From assembly GCF_900177425.1 (NCBI RefSeq), contig NZ_LT840184.1:505482-569481 (forward strand): a stretch of 64,000 nt of DNA, given 5' to 3'. Origin of the DNA: Paenibacillus uliginis N3/975 (GTDB taxonomy: Bacteria > Bacillota > Bacilli > Paenibacillales > Paenibacillaceae). Shown here in pieces: positions 26,701-36,289 of this stretch. Position 1 is the first letter of the stretch, and each line of letters begins with the position of its first letter. Made by a program: the position numbers and the translations under genes. The notes under the pieces are model-generated. The model saw only the letters and a list, made by a program, of their open reading frames with translations, was not told where the DNA came from and searched no databases.

Positions 26701-27316
26701 GGGTATGGCTGCTCTGCAGCTTGGTATTCACGTGGCTACGCCAGTATTTGATGGAGCAAGCGAGTATGATGTGTTTGATACAATGGAAGAAGCAGGCATG
26801 CAGCGTAATGGTAAGACCGTTTTGTATGATGGCCGTACAGGAGAGCGTTTCGAGCGCGAAGTTACTGTTGGTGTCATGCACATGATCAAGCTGGCGCACA
26901 TGGTTGATGATAAAATCCACGCCCGTTCTACGGGACCATACTCTCTCGTTACGCAACAGCCGCTCGGTGGTAAAGCACAGTTCGGTGGACAGCGTTTCGG
27001 TGAGATGGAAGTATGGGCGCTTGAAGCATATGGCGCCGCATATACACTGCAAGAAATTCTTACCGTTAAGTCCGATGACGTGGTCGGTCGGGTGAAAACC
27101 TACGAATCGATCGTCAAGGGTGAGAACGTCCCGGAACCAGGTGTTCCAGAATCGTTCAAGGTATTGATTAAGGAACTTCAATCTCTCGGTATGGACGTCA
27201 AAATCCTTAGCGAGAACGAGGAAGAAATCGAGATGAGAGAACTCGATGATGAAGAAGATGCGGCAGGCGATAAACTGAGCCTTAACTTGGAAGGCACTGA
27301 AGTCGGAGTGGAATAA
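23771..27316 (+). CDS. rpoB: RNA polymerase beta subunit
   Basis: Catalytic core subunit. The rifampicin region is of wild-type form ([20 protein letters not shown], then [12 protein letters not shown]), suggesting a rifampicin-sensitive enzyme. Other landmarks are [13 protein letters not shown] and the C-terminal [13 protein letters not shown] clamp contact. The acidic tail is typical of Bacillales. The frame opens at ATG 23753, but TTG 23771 sits just after GAGGGGTGAG and yields the family start ([19 protein letters not shown]), so I use it. About 1181 residues. Confidence 0.97.
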   Translation: [1181 protein letters not shown]

Positions 27317-27327
27317 CGGTCAGTCGT

Positions 27328-27357
27328 CACCCCGCCGGTTAACAGCCGGCGGTGGTG
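27328..27357 (+). other. GC-rich hairpin between rpoB and rpoC
   Basis: CACCCCGCCGG (27328-27338) pairs with CCGGCGGTGGTG (27346-27357) with one bulge and a seven-base loop. No T-run follows, so it is not an intrinsic terminator; it may be a processing or stability element in the rpoBC mRNA. Confidence 0.6.
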
Positions 27358-27404
27358 TTATGATCGGAGCACATAATTAGGACTAAGTTGAGGAGGGTTG
27401 CTCC

Positions 27405-30400
27405 TTGTTGGACGTTAACAATTTTGAGTATATGAAAATCGGTCTCGCTTCCCCGGAGAAGATTCGTTCTTGGTCTCGTGGAGAAGTAAAGAAGCCGGAA
27501 ACAATTAACTACCGTACATTGAAGCCTGAGAAGGAAGGTCTTTTCTGCGAACGTATTTTTGGTCCGCAAAAAGACTGGGAGTGCCATTGCGGCAAGTACA
27601 AACGCGTCCGTTATAAAGGCGTAGTCTGCGACCGTTGCGGCGTTGAAGTTACCCGCGCTAAAGTCCGTCGTGAACGTATGGGCCACATTGAACTGGCTGC
27701 TCCTGTATCCCACATCTGGTATTTCAAAGGTATTCCAAGCCGTATGGGTCTGGCTTTGGATATGTCTCCAAGATCTCTGGAAGAGATCATCTATTTTGCA
27801 TCTTATGTCGTGACGGATCCAGGAGATACGCCGCTTGAGAAGAAACAACTGTTGTCCGAGAAGGAATACCGCAGCTATCGTGAGAAATACGGTTACGGAT
27901 TCCAAGCTGGCATGGGTGCAGAAGCTGTAAAGAAACTTCTTCAAGATCTGGATGTAGAGAAAGAACTCGAATTCCTGAAAGAAGAACTGCGTACTGCACA
28001 AGGTCAACGTCGTAACCGTGCGATCAAGCGTCTTGAAGTTATTGAAGCGTTCCGAAACTCCGGGAACAAACCGGGGTGGATGGTGTTGGACGTATTGCCG
28101 GTCATTCCTCCAGAACTGCGCCCGATGGTTCAGTTGGACGGCGGACGCTTTGCGACTTCCGACTTGAATGATCTGTACCGTCGTGTAATCAACCGGAATA
28201 ACCGTCTGAAAAGACTGCTTGATCTTGGTGCACCTGATATTATCGTTCAGAACGAAAAACGGATGCTTCAAGAAGCCGTGGACGCACTGATTGATAACGG
28301 TCGCCGTGGTCGTCCAGTTACAGGACCGGGTAACCGTCCTCTGAAATCTCTCAGTCACATGCTGAAAGGTAAACAAGGACGTTTCCGTCAGAACTTGCTC
28401 GGTAAACGTGTTGACTATTCCGGTCGTTCCGTTATCGTTGTAGGACCTTATCTGAAGATGTACCAGTGCGGATTGCCTAAGAAAATGGCGCTGGAACTGT
28501 TTAAGCCTTTTGTTATGAAAGAGTTGGTCAATAAAGGCCTGGCTCATAATATTAAGAGTGCGAAACGTAAAGTGGAACGCGTAAGTCCAGAAGTTTGGGA
28601 TGTGCTCGAAGAGGTAATCAAAGAACATCCAGTACTTCTGAACCGTGCCCCTACCCTTCACAGACTCGGTATTCAGGCGTTTGAACCGATTCTGGTAGAA
28701 GGTCACGCGATCCGTCTTCACCCGCTCGTATGTACAGCTTACAACGCTGACTTTGACGGTGACCAAATGGCTGTTCACGTTCCGTTGTCTGCGGAAGCAC
28801 AAGCGGAAGCACGTCTCCTGATGCTTGCATCCGGAAACATTTTGAACCCTAAAGACGGTAAGCCTGTCGTTACACCTTCACAGGATATGGTCCTTGGTTC
28901 CTTCTATCTGACAATGGACAACAAGGAAGAAAAAGGAACAGGCATGATCCTGGGCAGTGTGAACGAGGCTGTGTCCGCATATCAGCGTGGAGCAGCAGGT
29001 CTGCATGCACGTGTAGCTATTCCGGTTAAAGCTCTGGGTAAAACAATCTTTACGGAAGATCAGCAAAAAGCGATGCTTGTTACCACTGTGGGACGGATTA
29101 TCTTTAACGAAATCTTCCCGGCCAGCTTCCCTTACATTAACGAAGCGACTCGTGTGAACCTGTTCCAAGGTACACCTGAGAAATACTTTGTATATGAAAA
29201 AGGTGCGAATATCCAGGAAGTTATTCAAAGTCTTCCGATCAGCGGTGCTGTCGGAAAAGAATACCTGGGTCAAATCATTGCACGCTGCTTTGAGACTTAT
29301 CACACAACTGAGACTTCTATTATTCTCGATAAAATCAAGCAGCTTGGATTCACATATTCCACACGTTCTGGTGTTACCGTTGCGGTGTCCGACGTTATCG
29401 TTCCGCCTGAGAAGACTGAAATTCTCAAAGAGTCCGATGGGAAGGTTAGTGTCGTAATGAACCAGTATCGCCGTGGATTGATTACGAACGAAGAGCGCTA
29501 TGACCGTGTTATCGATATTTGGTCCAAAGCGAAGGACGATCTTACTGAGGTGCTCATGAAATCGATGGATCGCTTCAACTCCATCATGCTCATGGTTGAT
29601 TCTAAAGCACGGGGTAACAAATCTCAGATTACTCAGCTCGGCGGTATGCGTGGTCTGATGGCCAACCCGTCCGGACGGATTATCGAGATGCCGATCAAAT
29701 CGAACTTCCGTGAAGGTCTGACCGTACTCGAGTACTTCCTGTCTACTCACGGTGCCCGTAAAGGTCTTGCCGATACGGCTCTTCGTACCGCTGACTCCGG
29801 TTACTTGACCCGTCGTCTCGTTGACGTGGCACAGGATGTCATCGTACGTGAAGATGAGTGTAGTACGGATAAAGGCTTCACAGTTAGCCGGATTCAAGAC
29901 GGTAAGGAAGTTATCGAGGATCTCTACGACCGTATTGAAGGACGCTATGCTTTTGAGACTGTCCGTCATCCGGAGACTAAAGAGGTTATCGTCAACCGTA
30001 ATGAATTGATCGACTCTGACAAAGCTGACGAAATCGTTAAAGCTGGTGTCGAGAAACTACAAATCCGTTCCATTCTCAGCTGCCGTGCGCGTTATGGTGT
30101 CTGCAAGAAGTGTTACGGACGTAACCTGGCGACAGGTAAGTTTGTCGAGATTGGTGAAGCGGTTGGTATTATCGCTGCTCAATCGATCGGTGAACCAGGA
30201 ACACAGCTCACTATGCGTACGTTCCATACCGGGGGCGTTGCGGGTGATGACATCACCCAAGGTTTGCCGCGTATCCAAGAGCTCTTTGAGGCCCGTAATC
30301 CTAAAGGTCAAGCAACGATCAGTGAGATTGACGGTGTCGTTAAAGAGATCCGTGAAACGAAAGACCGCCGTGAAATTGAAATCCAAGGTGAAGCGGAAAC

Positions 30401-31019
30401 GAAAACATATTCCGTTACTTATGGCTCCCGTCTGCGCGTAAGCGAAGGCAAGCACATCGAAGCCGGGGATGAATTGACGGATGGTTCGATCGACCCTAAA
30501 GAAATGCTCCGCATCAAGGGTATCCGCGGCGTGCAGAACTATATTCTTCAGGAAGTTCAGCGCGTATACCGGAACCAGGGTGTAGAAATTAACGATAAAC
30601 ACGTCGAAGTTATGATTCGTCAGATGCTGCGTAAGATCCGCATCGTTGATGCAGGAGATACCAATCTGCTGCCAGGCTCCTTCGTGGACATTCACGAATA
30701 TGAATCTGCCAACAAAGAAGCAATTCTATCAGGCAAAGAGCCAGCAGTGGCTAAACCGGTTCTGCTCGGTATTACGAAAGCTTCCCTTGAGACGGATTCA
30801 TTCCTTTCCGCTGCCTCCTTCCAGGAGACAACGCGCGTGTTGACTGACGCAGCCATTAAAGGTAAAGTCGATCAGTTGCTCGGACTGAAAGAGAATGTTA
30901 TCATCGGTAAACTGATCCCTGCTGGTACGGGTATGAACCGCTACCGCAGCGTTAAGTTTGAGGGTCAGGAAGATGGGAACGGCGAGAATCAGGAACTGGA
31001 GACCGCTAACGTAGAATAA
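27405..31019 (+). CDS. rpoC: RNA polymerase beta' subunit
   Basis: Contains the N-terminal zinc ribbon (CHCGKYKRVRYKGVVCDRCG, near residues 60-79) and the catalytic magnesium motif NADFDGDQM. The second zinc site is in the CRARYGVCKKCYG segment, and the trigger-loop region reads EAVGIIAAQSIGEPGTQLTM. TTG start at 27405 after GAGGAGG gives MLDVNNFEYM. 1204 residues, the usual Bacillales length. Confidence 0.98.
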   Translation: MLDVNNFEYMKIGLASPEKIRSWSRGEVKKPETINYRTLKPEKEGLFCERIFGPQKDWECHCGKYKRVRYKGVVCDRCGVEVTRAKVRRERMGHIELAAPVSHIWYFKGIPSRMGLALDMSPRSLEEIIYFASYVVTDPGDTPLEKKQLLSEKEYRSYREKYGYGFQAGMGAEAVKKLLQDLDVEKELEFLKEELRTAQGQRRNRAIKRLEVIEAFRNSGNKPGWMVLDVLPVIPPELRPMVQLDGGRFATSDLNDLYRRVINRNNRLKRLLDLGAPDIIVQNEKRMLQEAVDALIDNGRRGRPVTGPGNRPLKSLSHMLKGKQGRFRQNLLGKRVDYSGRSVIVVGPYLKMYQCGLPKKMALELFKPFVMKELVNKGLAHNIKSAKRKVERVSPEVWDVLEEVIKEHPVLLNRAPTLHRLGIQAFEPILVEGHAIRLHPLVCTAYNADFDGDQMAVHVPLSAEAQAEARLLMLASGNILNPKDGKPVVTPSQDMVLGSFYLTMDNKEEKGTGMILGSVNEAVSAYQRGAAGLHARVAIPVKALGKTIFTEDQQKAMLVTTVGRIIFNEIFPASFPYINEATRVNLFQGTPEKYFVYEKGANIQEVIQSLPISGAVGKEYLGQIIARCFETYHTTETSIILDKIKQLGFTYSTRSGVTVAVSDVIVPPEKTEILKESDGKVSVVMNQYRRGLITNEERYDRVIDIWSKAKDDLTEVLMKSMDRFNSIMLMVDSKARGNKSQITQLGGMRGLMANPSGRIIEMPIKSNFREGLTVLEYFLSTHGARKGLADTALRTADSGYLTRRLVDVAQDVIVREDECSTDKGFTVSRIQDGKEVIEDLYDRIEGRYAFETVRHPETKEVIVNRNELIDSDKADEIVKAGVEKLQIRSILSCRARYGVCKKCYGRNLATGKFVEIGEAVGIIAAQSIGEPGTQLTMRTFHTGGVAGDDITQGLPRIQELFEARNPKGQATISEIDGVVKEIRETKDRREIEIQGEAETKTYSVTYGSRLRVSEGKHIEAGDELTDGSIDPKEMLRIKGIRGVQNYILQEVQRVYRNQGVEINDKHVEVMIRQMLRKIRIVDAGDTNLLPGSFVDIHEYESANKEAILSGKEPAVAKPVLLGITKASLETDSFLSAASFQETTRVLTDAAIKGKVDQLLGLKENVIIGKLIPAGTGMNRYRSVKFEGQEDGNGENQELETANVE

Positions 31020-31037
31020 AGAAGAATGATAGGGAGG

Positions 31038-31094
31038 CAGGGAGTTTGCCTGGATTAACAATTGGGCAAATTTCTCTCCCTGAATTTCTTTTTT
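31038..31094 (+). terminator. Probable terminator after rpoC
   Basis: CAGGGAG-TTTGCC (31038-31050) can pair with GGCAAA (31065-31070) and CTCCCTG (31076-31082), leaving a short internal loop, and a T-rich tail follows (31085-31094). Confidence 0.7.
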
Positions 31095-31109
31095 ACCTTG
31101 ATATTATGC

Positions 31110-31138
31110 TTGACATCATTTAATGCAGATGCTAATAT
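31110..31138 (+). promoter_or_regulatory. SigA promoter of the str operon
   Basis: Consensus TTGACA (31110-31115), a 17-base spacer and TAATAT (31133-31138) with an upstream TG (extended -10). It lies before rplGB-rpsL-rpsG-fusA-tuf. Confidence 0.85.
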
Positions 31139-31191
31139 AGCAAAGGTGCGTGAGTAGTAGCTTTATCCCTGTTCTTTTGGAGGAATATCCA

Positions 31192-31443
31192 ATGTCTAAT
31201 GATAAAGGATTACAGGATGCTCATGTTAAGATTGGCACCAAACAAACAATGAAGGCCGTTGAAACCGGTCAGGCTACAGAAGTTTATGTGGCTGAAGATT
31301 GCGACCAGCGTTTGACTTCCAAAATCGTGACCCTGTGCGTTAAGCACGGTGTAGATATTACGTATGTGCCTACAATGAGAGCACTCGGAGAGGCCTGCGG
31401 CATCGAAGTCGGTGCAGCAATGGTAGCAGTCTTAAAACAGTGA
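31192..31443 (+). CDS. rplGB: L7Ae-family ribosomal protein (YbxF, RplGB)
   Basis: 83-residue L7Ae/L30e-type protein that binds kink-turn RNA. The typical core is present: KIGTKQTMKAVETGQATEVYVAED, then a C-terminal GIEVGAAMVAVLK helix. The frame opens at 31150; the ATG at 31192 after GGAGG is preferred. In B. subtilis the same gene (ybxF) heads the str operon. Its exact ribosomal role is not settled. Confidence 0.9.
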   Translation: MSNDKGLQDAHVKIGTKQTMKAVETGQATEVYVAEDCDQRLTSKIVTLCVKHGVDITYVPTMRALGEACGIEVGAAMVAVLKQ

Positions 31444-31452
31444 GTACGATCT

Positions 31453-31489
31453 GTTTTTGTTGGAGAAGGGTTCTTCTCTCGGCAAAAAC
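31453..31489 (+). other. Hairpin between rplGB and rpsL
   Basis: GTTTTTG (31453-31459) pairs with CAAAAAC (31483-31489), and GAGAAG (31463-31468) pairs with CTTCTC (31473-31478), separated by a small asymmetric internal loop. A weak T-rich tail follows. It could be an attenuator or a protein-binding site. Confidence 0.55.
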
Positions 31490-31577
31490 TTTTCATTTGT
31501 TCTTTTATGAACCGCCTGGGTCTGTGGACTTAAAAAGGTTTGTAATAGGATGAGAAATATAGGAAGGGGGTGGCAGC

Positions 31578-31997
31578 ATGCCAACAATCAACCAACTGGT
31601 CCGTAAGGGCCGTCAAGCTAAAGTTTACAAATCGAAGTCACCGGCACTGCAAAAAGGATTCAACGCTTTGAAACGTGAGGATACCAATTTGAGTGCTCCG
31701 CAAAAACGCGGTGTGTGTACTCGTGTGGGTACTATGACTCCACGTAAACCGAACTCTGCACTTCGTAAATATGCTCGTGTTCGTTTAACGAACCGCATCG
31801 AGGTGACTGCTTACATTCCAGGTATCGGACATAACTTGCAAGAGCACAGTGTTGTTCTGATCCGTGGCGGTAAAGTAAAAGACCTTGCAGGGGTACGTTA
31901 TCACATCGTTCGTGGTGCACTTGATACCGCTGGTGTTAACAACCGTATGCAAGCTCGTTCCAAATATGGCGCGAAACGTCCTAAAGCAAAGAGCTAA
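31578..31997 (+). CDS. rpsL: 30S ribosomal protein S12
   Basis: Decoding-centre protein. The streptomycin-related loop reads TPRKPNSALRK: the lysine whose change gives resistance is retained, while the preceding lysine common elsewhere is arginine. The second loop (HNLQEHSVVLIRGG) is conserved, including the aspartylation region further on (VKDLAGVRYH). 139 residues; ATG 31578 after AAGGGGG. Confidence 0.97.
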   Translation: MPTINQLVRKGRQAKVYKSKSPALQKGFNALKREDTNLSAPQKRGVCTRVGTMTPRKPNSALRKYARVRLTNRIEVTAYIPGIGHNLQEHSVVLIRGGKVKDLAGVRYHIVRGALDTAGVNNRMQARSKYGAKRPKAKS

Positions 31998-32044
31998 ATT
32001 AAGTTACATGTTGAAATGACATGATTGAAGAAAGGGGGATATCC

Positions 32045-32515
32045 ATGCCACGCAAAGGTCCAGTTACTAAAAGAGACGTGCTGCCGGATCCGGTGTATAA
32101 CAGCAAGCTCGTTACTCGTCTGATCAACCGCATCATGCTGGATGGTAAGAGAGGTGTTGCTCAAAGCATTCTCTACAATTCATTCAAACTAATCCAAGAA
32201 CGTACGGGTAATGACCCAATGGAAGTGTTTGAAGCAGCCATCAAGAACATCATGCCGGTTCTGGAAGTTAAAGCTCGCCGTGTCGGCGGTGCAAACTACC
32301 AGGTGCCTATCGAAGTAAAACCAGAGAGACGTACATCCTTGGGATTACGTTGGCTCGTAAACTACTCCCGCAACCGCGGCGAGAAGACTATGGAAGAGCG
32401 TTTGGCGGCTGAGATTATCGATGCTTCCAACAACACTGGTGCTTCTGTTAAGAAACGTGAAGACACGCACAAAATGGCTGAAGCGAACAAAGCGTTTGCT
32501 CACTACCGTTGGTAG
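32045..32515 (+). CDS. rpsG: 30S ribosomal protein S7
   Basis: Primary 16S rRNA-binding protein of the 30S head. Begins PRKGPVTKRDVLPDP and carries the beta-hairpin that contacts the E site. 156 residues. The frame opens at 32021, but ATG 32045 after AAAGGGGG is the normal start. Second ribosomal gene of the str operon. Confidence 0.97.
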   Translation: MPRKGPVTKRDVLPDPVYNSKLVTRLINRIMLDGKRGVAQSILYNSFKLIQERTGNDPMEVFEAAIKNIMPVLEVKARRVGGANYQVPIEVKPERRTSLGLRWLVNYSRNRGEKTMEERLAAEIIDASNNTGASVKKREDTHKMAEANKAFAHYRW

Positions 32516-32560
32516 GATAAAGTCATTAACAAACTTTAATTTTGAAGGGAGACTATTCGC

Positions 32561-34639
32561 ATGGCAAGAGAGTTCTCCTTGAAAAATACACGGAACATCG
32601 GGATCATGGCGCATATTGACGCTGGTAAAACTACTACGACGGAACGTATCTTGTTCTACACAGGCCGTACTCATAAAATTGGTGAAACCCACGAGGGTTC
32701 CGCTACTATGGACTGGATGGAGCAAGAACAGGAGCGCGGAATCACGATCACTTCCGCTGCGACTACCGCTTCTTGGAAGGGTCACCGCGTTAATATTATC
32801 GACACCCCGGGGCACGTTGACTTCACAGTAGAAGTTGAACGTTCCCTTCGTGTATTGGATGGGGCAGTAGGTGTATTCAGTGCGAAAGAGGGCGTAGAAC
32901 CTCAGTCGGAAACCGTATGGAGACAAGCAGACCGTTACGGTGTACCGCGGATCGCATATGTAAACAAAATGGACATTATCGGCGCCGATTACCTCAATGT
33001 TGTTAAAGACATGAAGGAGCGTCTTCAAGCCAATGCGGTAGCTATTCAGCTTCCGATCGGTGCAGAGGCTGACTTTCTCGGCATCATCGATATTATCACG
33101 GAAAAGGCCTTTATGTATAAGGATGACCTTGGACAAAATATCGAAGAAACCGAAATTCCAGCGGAATACAAAGATCAAGTTGAAGAACTTCGTAGCGAAC
33201 TGATTGAGAAGGTTGCAGAACTTGACGAAGAATTGACTATGAAATACCTTGAAGGTGAAGAAATCTCTGTTGATGAGATCAAAGCAGCTCTTCGTAAAGG
33301 TGTTATAGAAGTTAAGATCTTCCCAGTAATCTGTGGTTCTTCTTATCGTAACAAAGGGGTTCAGCTTATGCTGGACGCTGTTATCGATTTCTTGCCGGCT
33401 CCAACCGATGTGCCAAGCATCCAAGGTCACTTGGAAGATGGTACAGAAGTAGAACGCCACTCCTCAGACGAGGAACCGTTCGCTGCATTGGCATTTAAAA
33501 TTATGACAGACCCTTACGTTGGTAAGCTGACGTTCTTCCGTGTGTACTCCGGTGTTTTGCAATCCGGCTCTTACGTACTGAATGCAACGAAAAACAAACG
33601 CGAACGTATCGGACGTATCCTGCAAATGCACGCGAACAGCCGTCAAGAAATCACTGTAGTTTACGCTGGTGATATCGCAGCAGCTGTAGGTTTGAAAGAT
33701 ACGGGTACAGGTGATACACTGTGTGATGAGAAGAATCCAGTTATTCTCGAGTCCATGAACTTCCCTGATCCGGTTATCGAAATCGCAGTTGAACCAAAAA
33801 CAAAAGCCGACCAAGATAAATTGGGCGTTGCTCTCGGTAAGTTGACTGAAGAGGATCCAACTCTTCGTGCTCATACGGACGAGGAAACTGGCCAGACGAT
33901 CTTGGCAGGTATGGGTGAGCTTCACTTGGACGTTATCATCGACCGCATGCGTCGTGAGTTCAAGGTAGAAACCAACGTGGGTAAACCACAGGTAGCTTAC
34001 CGCGAAACCTTCCGTGCATCAGCACGTGTTGAAGGTAAATTCGTTCGTCAGTCCGGTGGTCGTGGTCAATACGGTCACGTATGGGTTGAGTTCGAACCTC
34101 TGGAAGCAGGTAGCGGTAACCAATTCGAGAGCAAGGTTGTCGGTGGTTCCGTACCTAGAGAATACATTGGACCTGCACAACAAGGTATTGAAGAGCAAAT
34201 GAAGAACGGCGTAATTGCCGGCTTTCCGCTTGTTGACGTTAAAGCAACAATCGTCGACGGTTCATACCATGATGTCGATTCCAACGAAATGGCGTTTAAA
34301 ATCGCCGGTTCGATGGCTCTTAAAGCAGCTAAGGAAAAGTGTAAGCCTGTCCTGCTTGAGCCAATTATGAAAGTAGAAGTTACTGTGCCTGAGGAATACA
34401 TGGGCGACGTAATGGGTATGCTGAACTCCCGCCGTGGACGGATCGAAGGTATGGATTCCCGTGGTGGTACTCAAATTATCCGTGCGAAAGTACCTCTTTC
34501 CGAAATGTTCGGTTACTCTACTACACTTCGCTCCGGTACACAAGGACGCGGTGTGTTCTCCATGGAACTCTCCCACTATGAAGAAGTTCCTAAGAACATC
34601 TCCGAAGAAATCGTGTCCAAGGTTAAAGGCGGAGAGTAA
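32561..34639 (+). CDS. fusA: Elongation factor G
   Basis: Translocase GTPase. G1 AHIDAGKTTT (about 17-26), switch I region ERGITITSA, G3 DTPGHVDF and G4 NKMD are intact. Domains II-V follow, with the domain IV GRGQYGHVWVEF segment. 692 residues is the normal length. The fusidic acid target region shows no obvious change, but this was not compared in an alignment. Confidence 0.98.
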   Translation: MAREFSLKNTRNIGIMAHIDAGKTTTTERILFYTGRTHKIGETHEGSATMDWMEQEQERGITITSAATTASWKGHRVNIIDTPGHVDFTVEVERSLRVLDGAVGVFSAKEGVEPQSETVWRQADRYGVPRIAYVNKMDIIGADYLNVVKDMKERLQANAVAIQLPIGAEADFLGIIDIITEKAFMYKDDLGQNIEETEIPAEYKDQVEELRSELIEKVAELDEELTMKYLEGEEISVDEIKAALRKGVIEVKIFPVICGSSYRNKGVQLMLDAVIDFLPAPTDVPSIQGHLEDGTEVERHSSDEEPFAALAFKIMTDPYVGKLTFFRVYSGVLQSGSYVLNATKNKRERIGRILQMHANSRQEITVVYAGDIAAAVGLKDTGTGDTLCDEKNPVILESMNFPDPVIEIAVEPKTKADQDKLGVALGKLTEEDPTLRAHTDEETGQTILAGMGELHLDVIIDRMRREFKVETNVGKPQVAYRETFRASARVEGKFVRQSGGRGQYGHVWVEFEPLEAGSGNQFESKVVGGSVPREYIGPAQQGIEEQMKNGVIAGFPLVDVKATIVDGSYHDVDSNEMAFKIAGSMALKAAKEKCKPVLLEPIMKVEVTVPEEYMGDVMGMLNSRRGRIEGMDSRGGTQIIRAKVPLSEMFGYSTTLRSGTQGRGVFSMELSHYEEVPKNISEEIVSKVKGGE

Positions 34640-34652
34640 TAAAGTTTTTCCT

Positions 34653-34698
34653 GCTGGACGAAGGGCGGGATGAAAATCCCGTTAACCTTTAGTCCGGC
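34653..34698 (+). other. Structured element in the fusA-tuf spacer
   Basis: Three stacked helices: GCTGGAC with GTCCGGC (34653-34659, 34692-34698), AAGG with CCTT inside, and GCGGGAT with ATCCCGT around a GAAA loop. No T-run. It lies about 40 bases before the tuf start and may act in tuf mRNA processing or regulation. Confidence 0.65.
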
Positions 34699-34735
34699 CT
34701 AAACATATATATCCCCTTAAGGAGGAATTGTTCAA

Positions 34736-35926
<1,191 letters not shown>

Positions 35927-35994
35927 TTAAGGCTTTAAGCCTCAAATATAGCAACAATGTACTGTAACGAGCAACAGTGTGATGTAACAATAAA

Positions 35995-36031
35995 TAGAGC
36001 CTGATCCTAATGGATCGGGCTCTATTTTTTT
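35995..36031 (+). terminator. Terminator of the str operon
   Basis: TAGAGCCTGATCC (35995-36007) pairs with GGATCGGGCTCTA (36012-36024) over 13 bases with one T-G wobble, followed by seven T residues. Confidence 0.93.
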
Positions 36032-36034
36032 AGA

Positions 36035-36149
36035 GATAAGAAAGTATAAACTTCGGAGTAAACTGCATCCTTGTCTCCCAAAATAAACTACCGTAAATGC
36101 TGTGGTCTGTTTTCTTTGAGGTACGATAATAGACGGTCTTCTTATTATC
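36035..36149. repeat. Extragenic repeat, family B, copy 1
   Basis: Begins GATAAGAAAGTATAAAC and ends TTCTTATTATC, giving imperfect inverted ends. Internal blocks TCGGAGTAAA, TGCATCCTTGTCTC and TTTGAGGTAC are shared with 60150-60262. It directly follows the str terminator. The GATAAGAAAGTATAA end resembles the arms of family A, so the two may be related. Confidence 0.75.
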
Positions 36150-36193
36150 CACAATTCGTACACAGATTATGTAGGCTAGTATAGGATTATCGC

Positions 36194-36222
36194 TTTACTT
36201 TCTTGTGTACAGTTAATACAAT
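36194..36222 (+). promoter_or_regulatory. Candidate SigA promoter of the globin-coupled transducer gene
   Basis: TTTACT (36194-36199), a 17-base spacer and TACAAT (36217-36222). No SigD-type motility promoter was recognised. Confidence 0.55.
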
Positions 36223-36289
36223 CGTTGTGGAATGTTTGTGTAATATGGAACGGCGAAGTGTTGCCGCTTGAGGAGAGACAAATAATTAT

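Noticed and set aside
27339..28802. Minus-strand open frame of about 487 codons opposite rpoC
   Set aside because: Same cause: it mirrors highly expressed rpoC codons. No start signal or recognisable domain.
31578..31997. Streptomycin-resistance change in S12 (arginine in TPRKPNSAL)
   Set aside because: The arginine replaces the first of two lysines, not the second, which is the classic resistance position. It is more likely a lineage difference than a resistance mutation.
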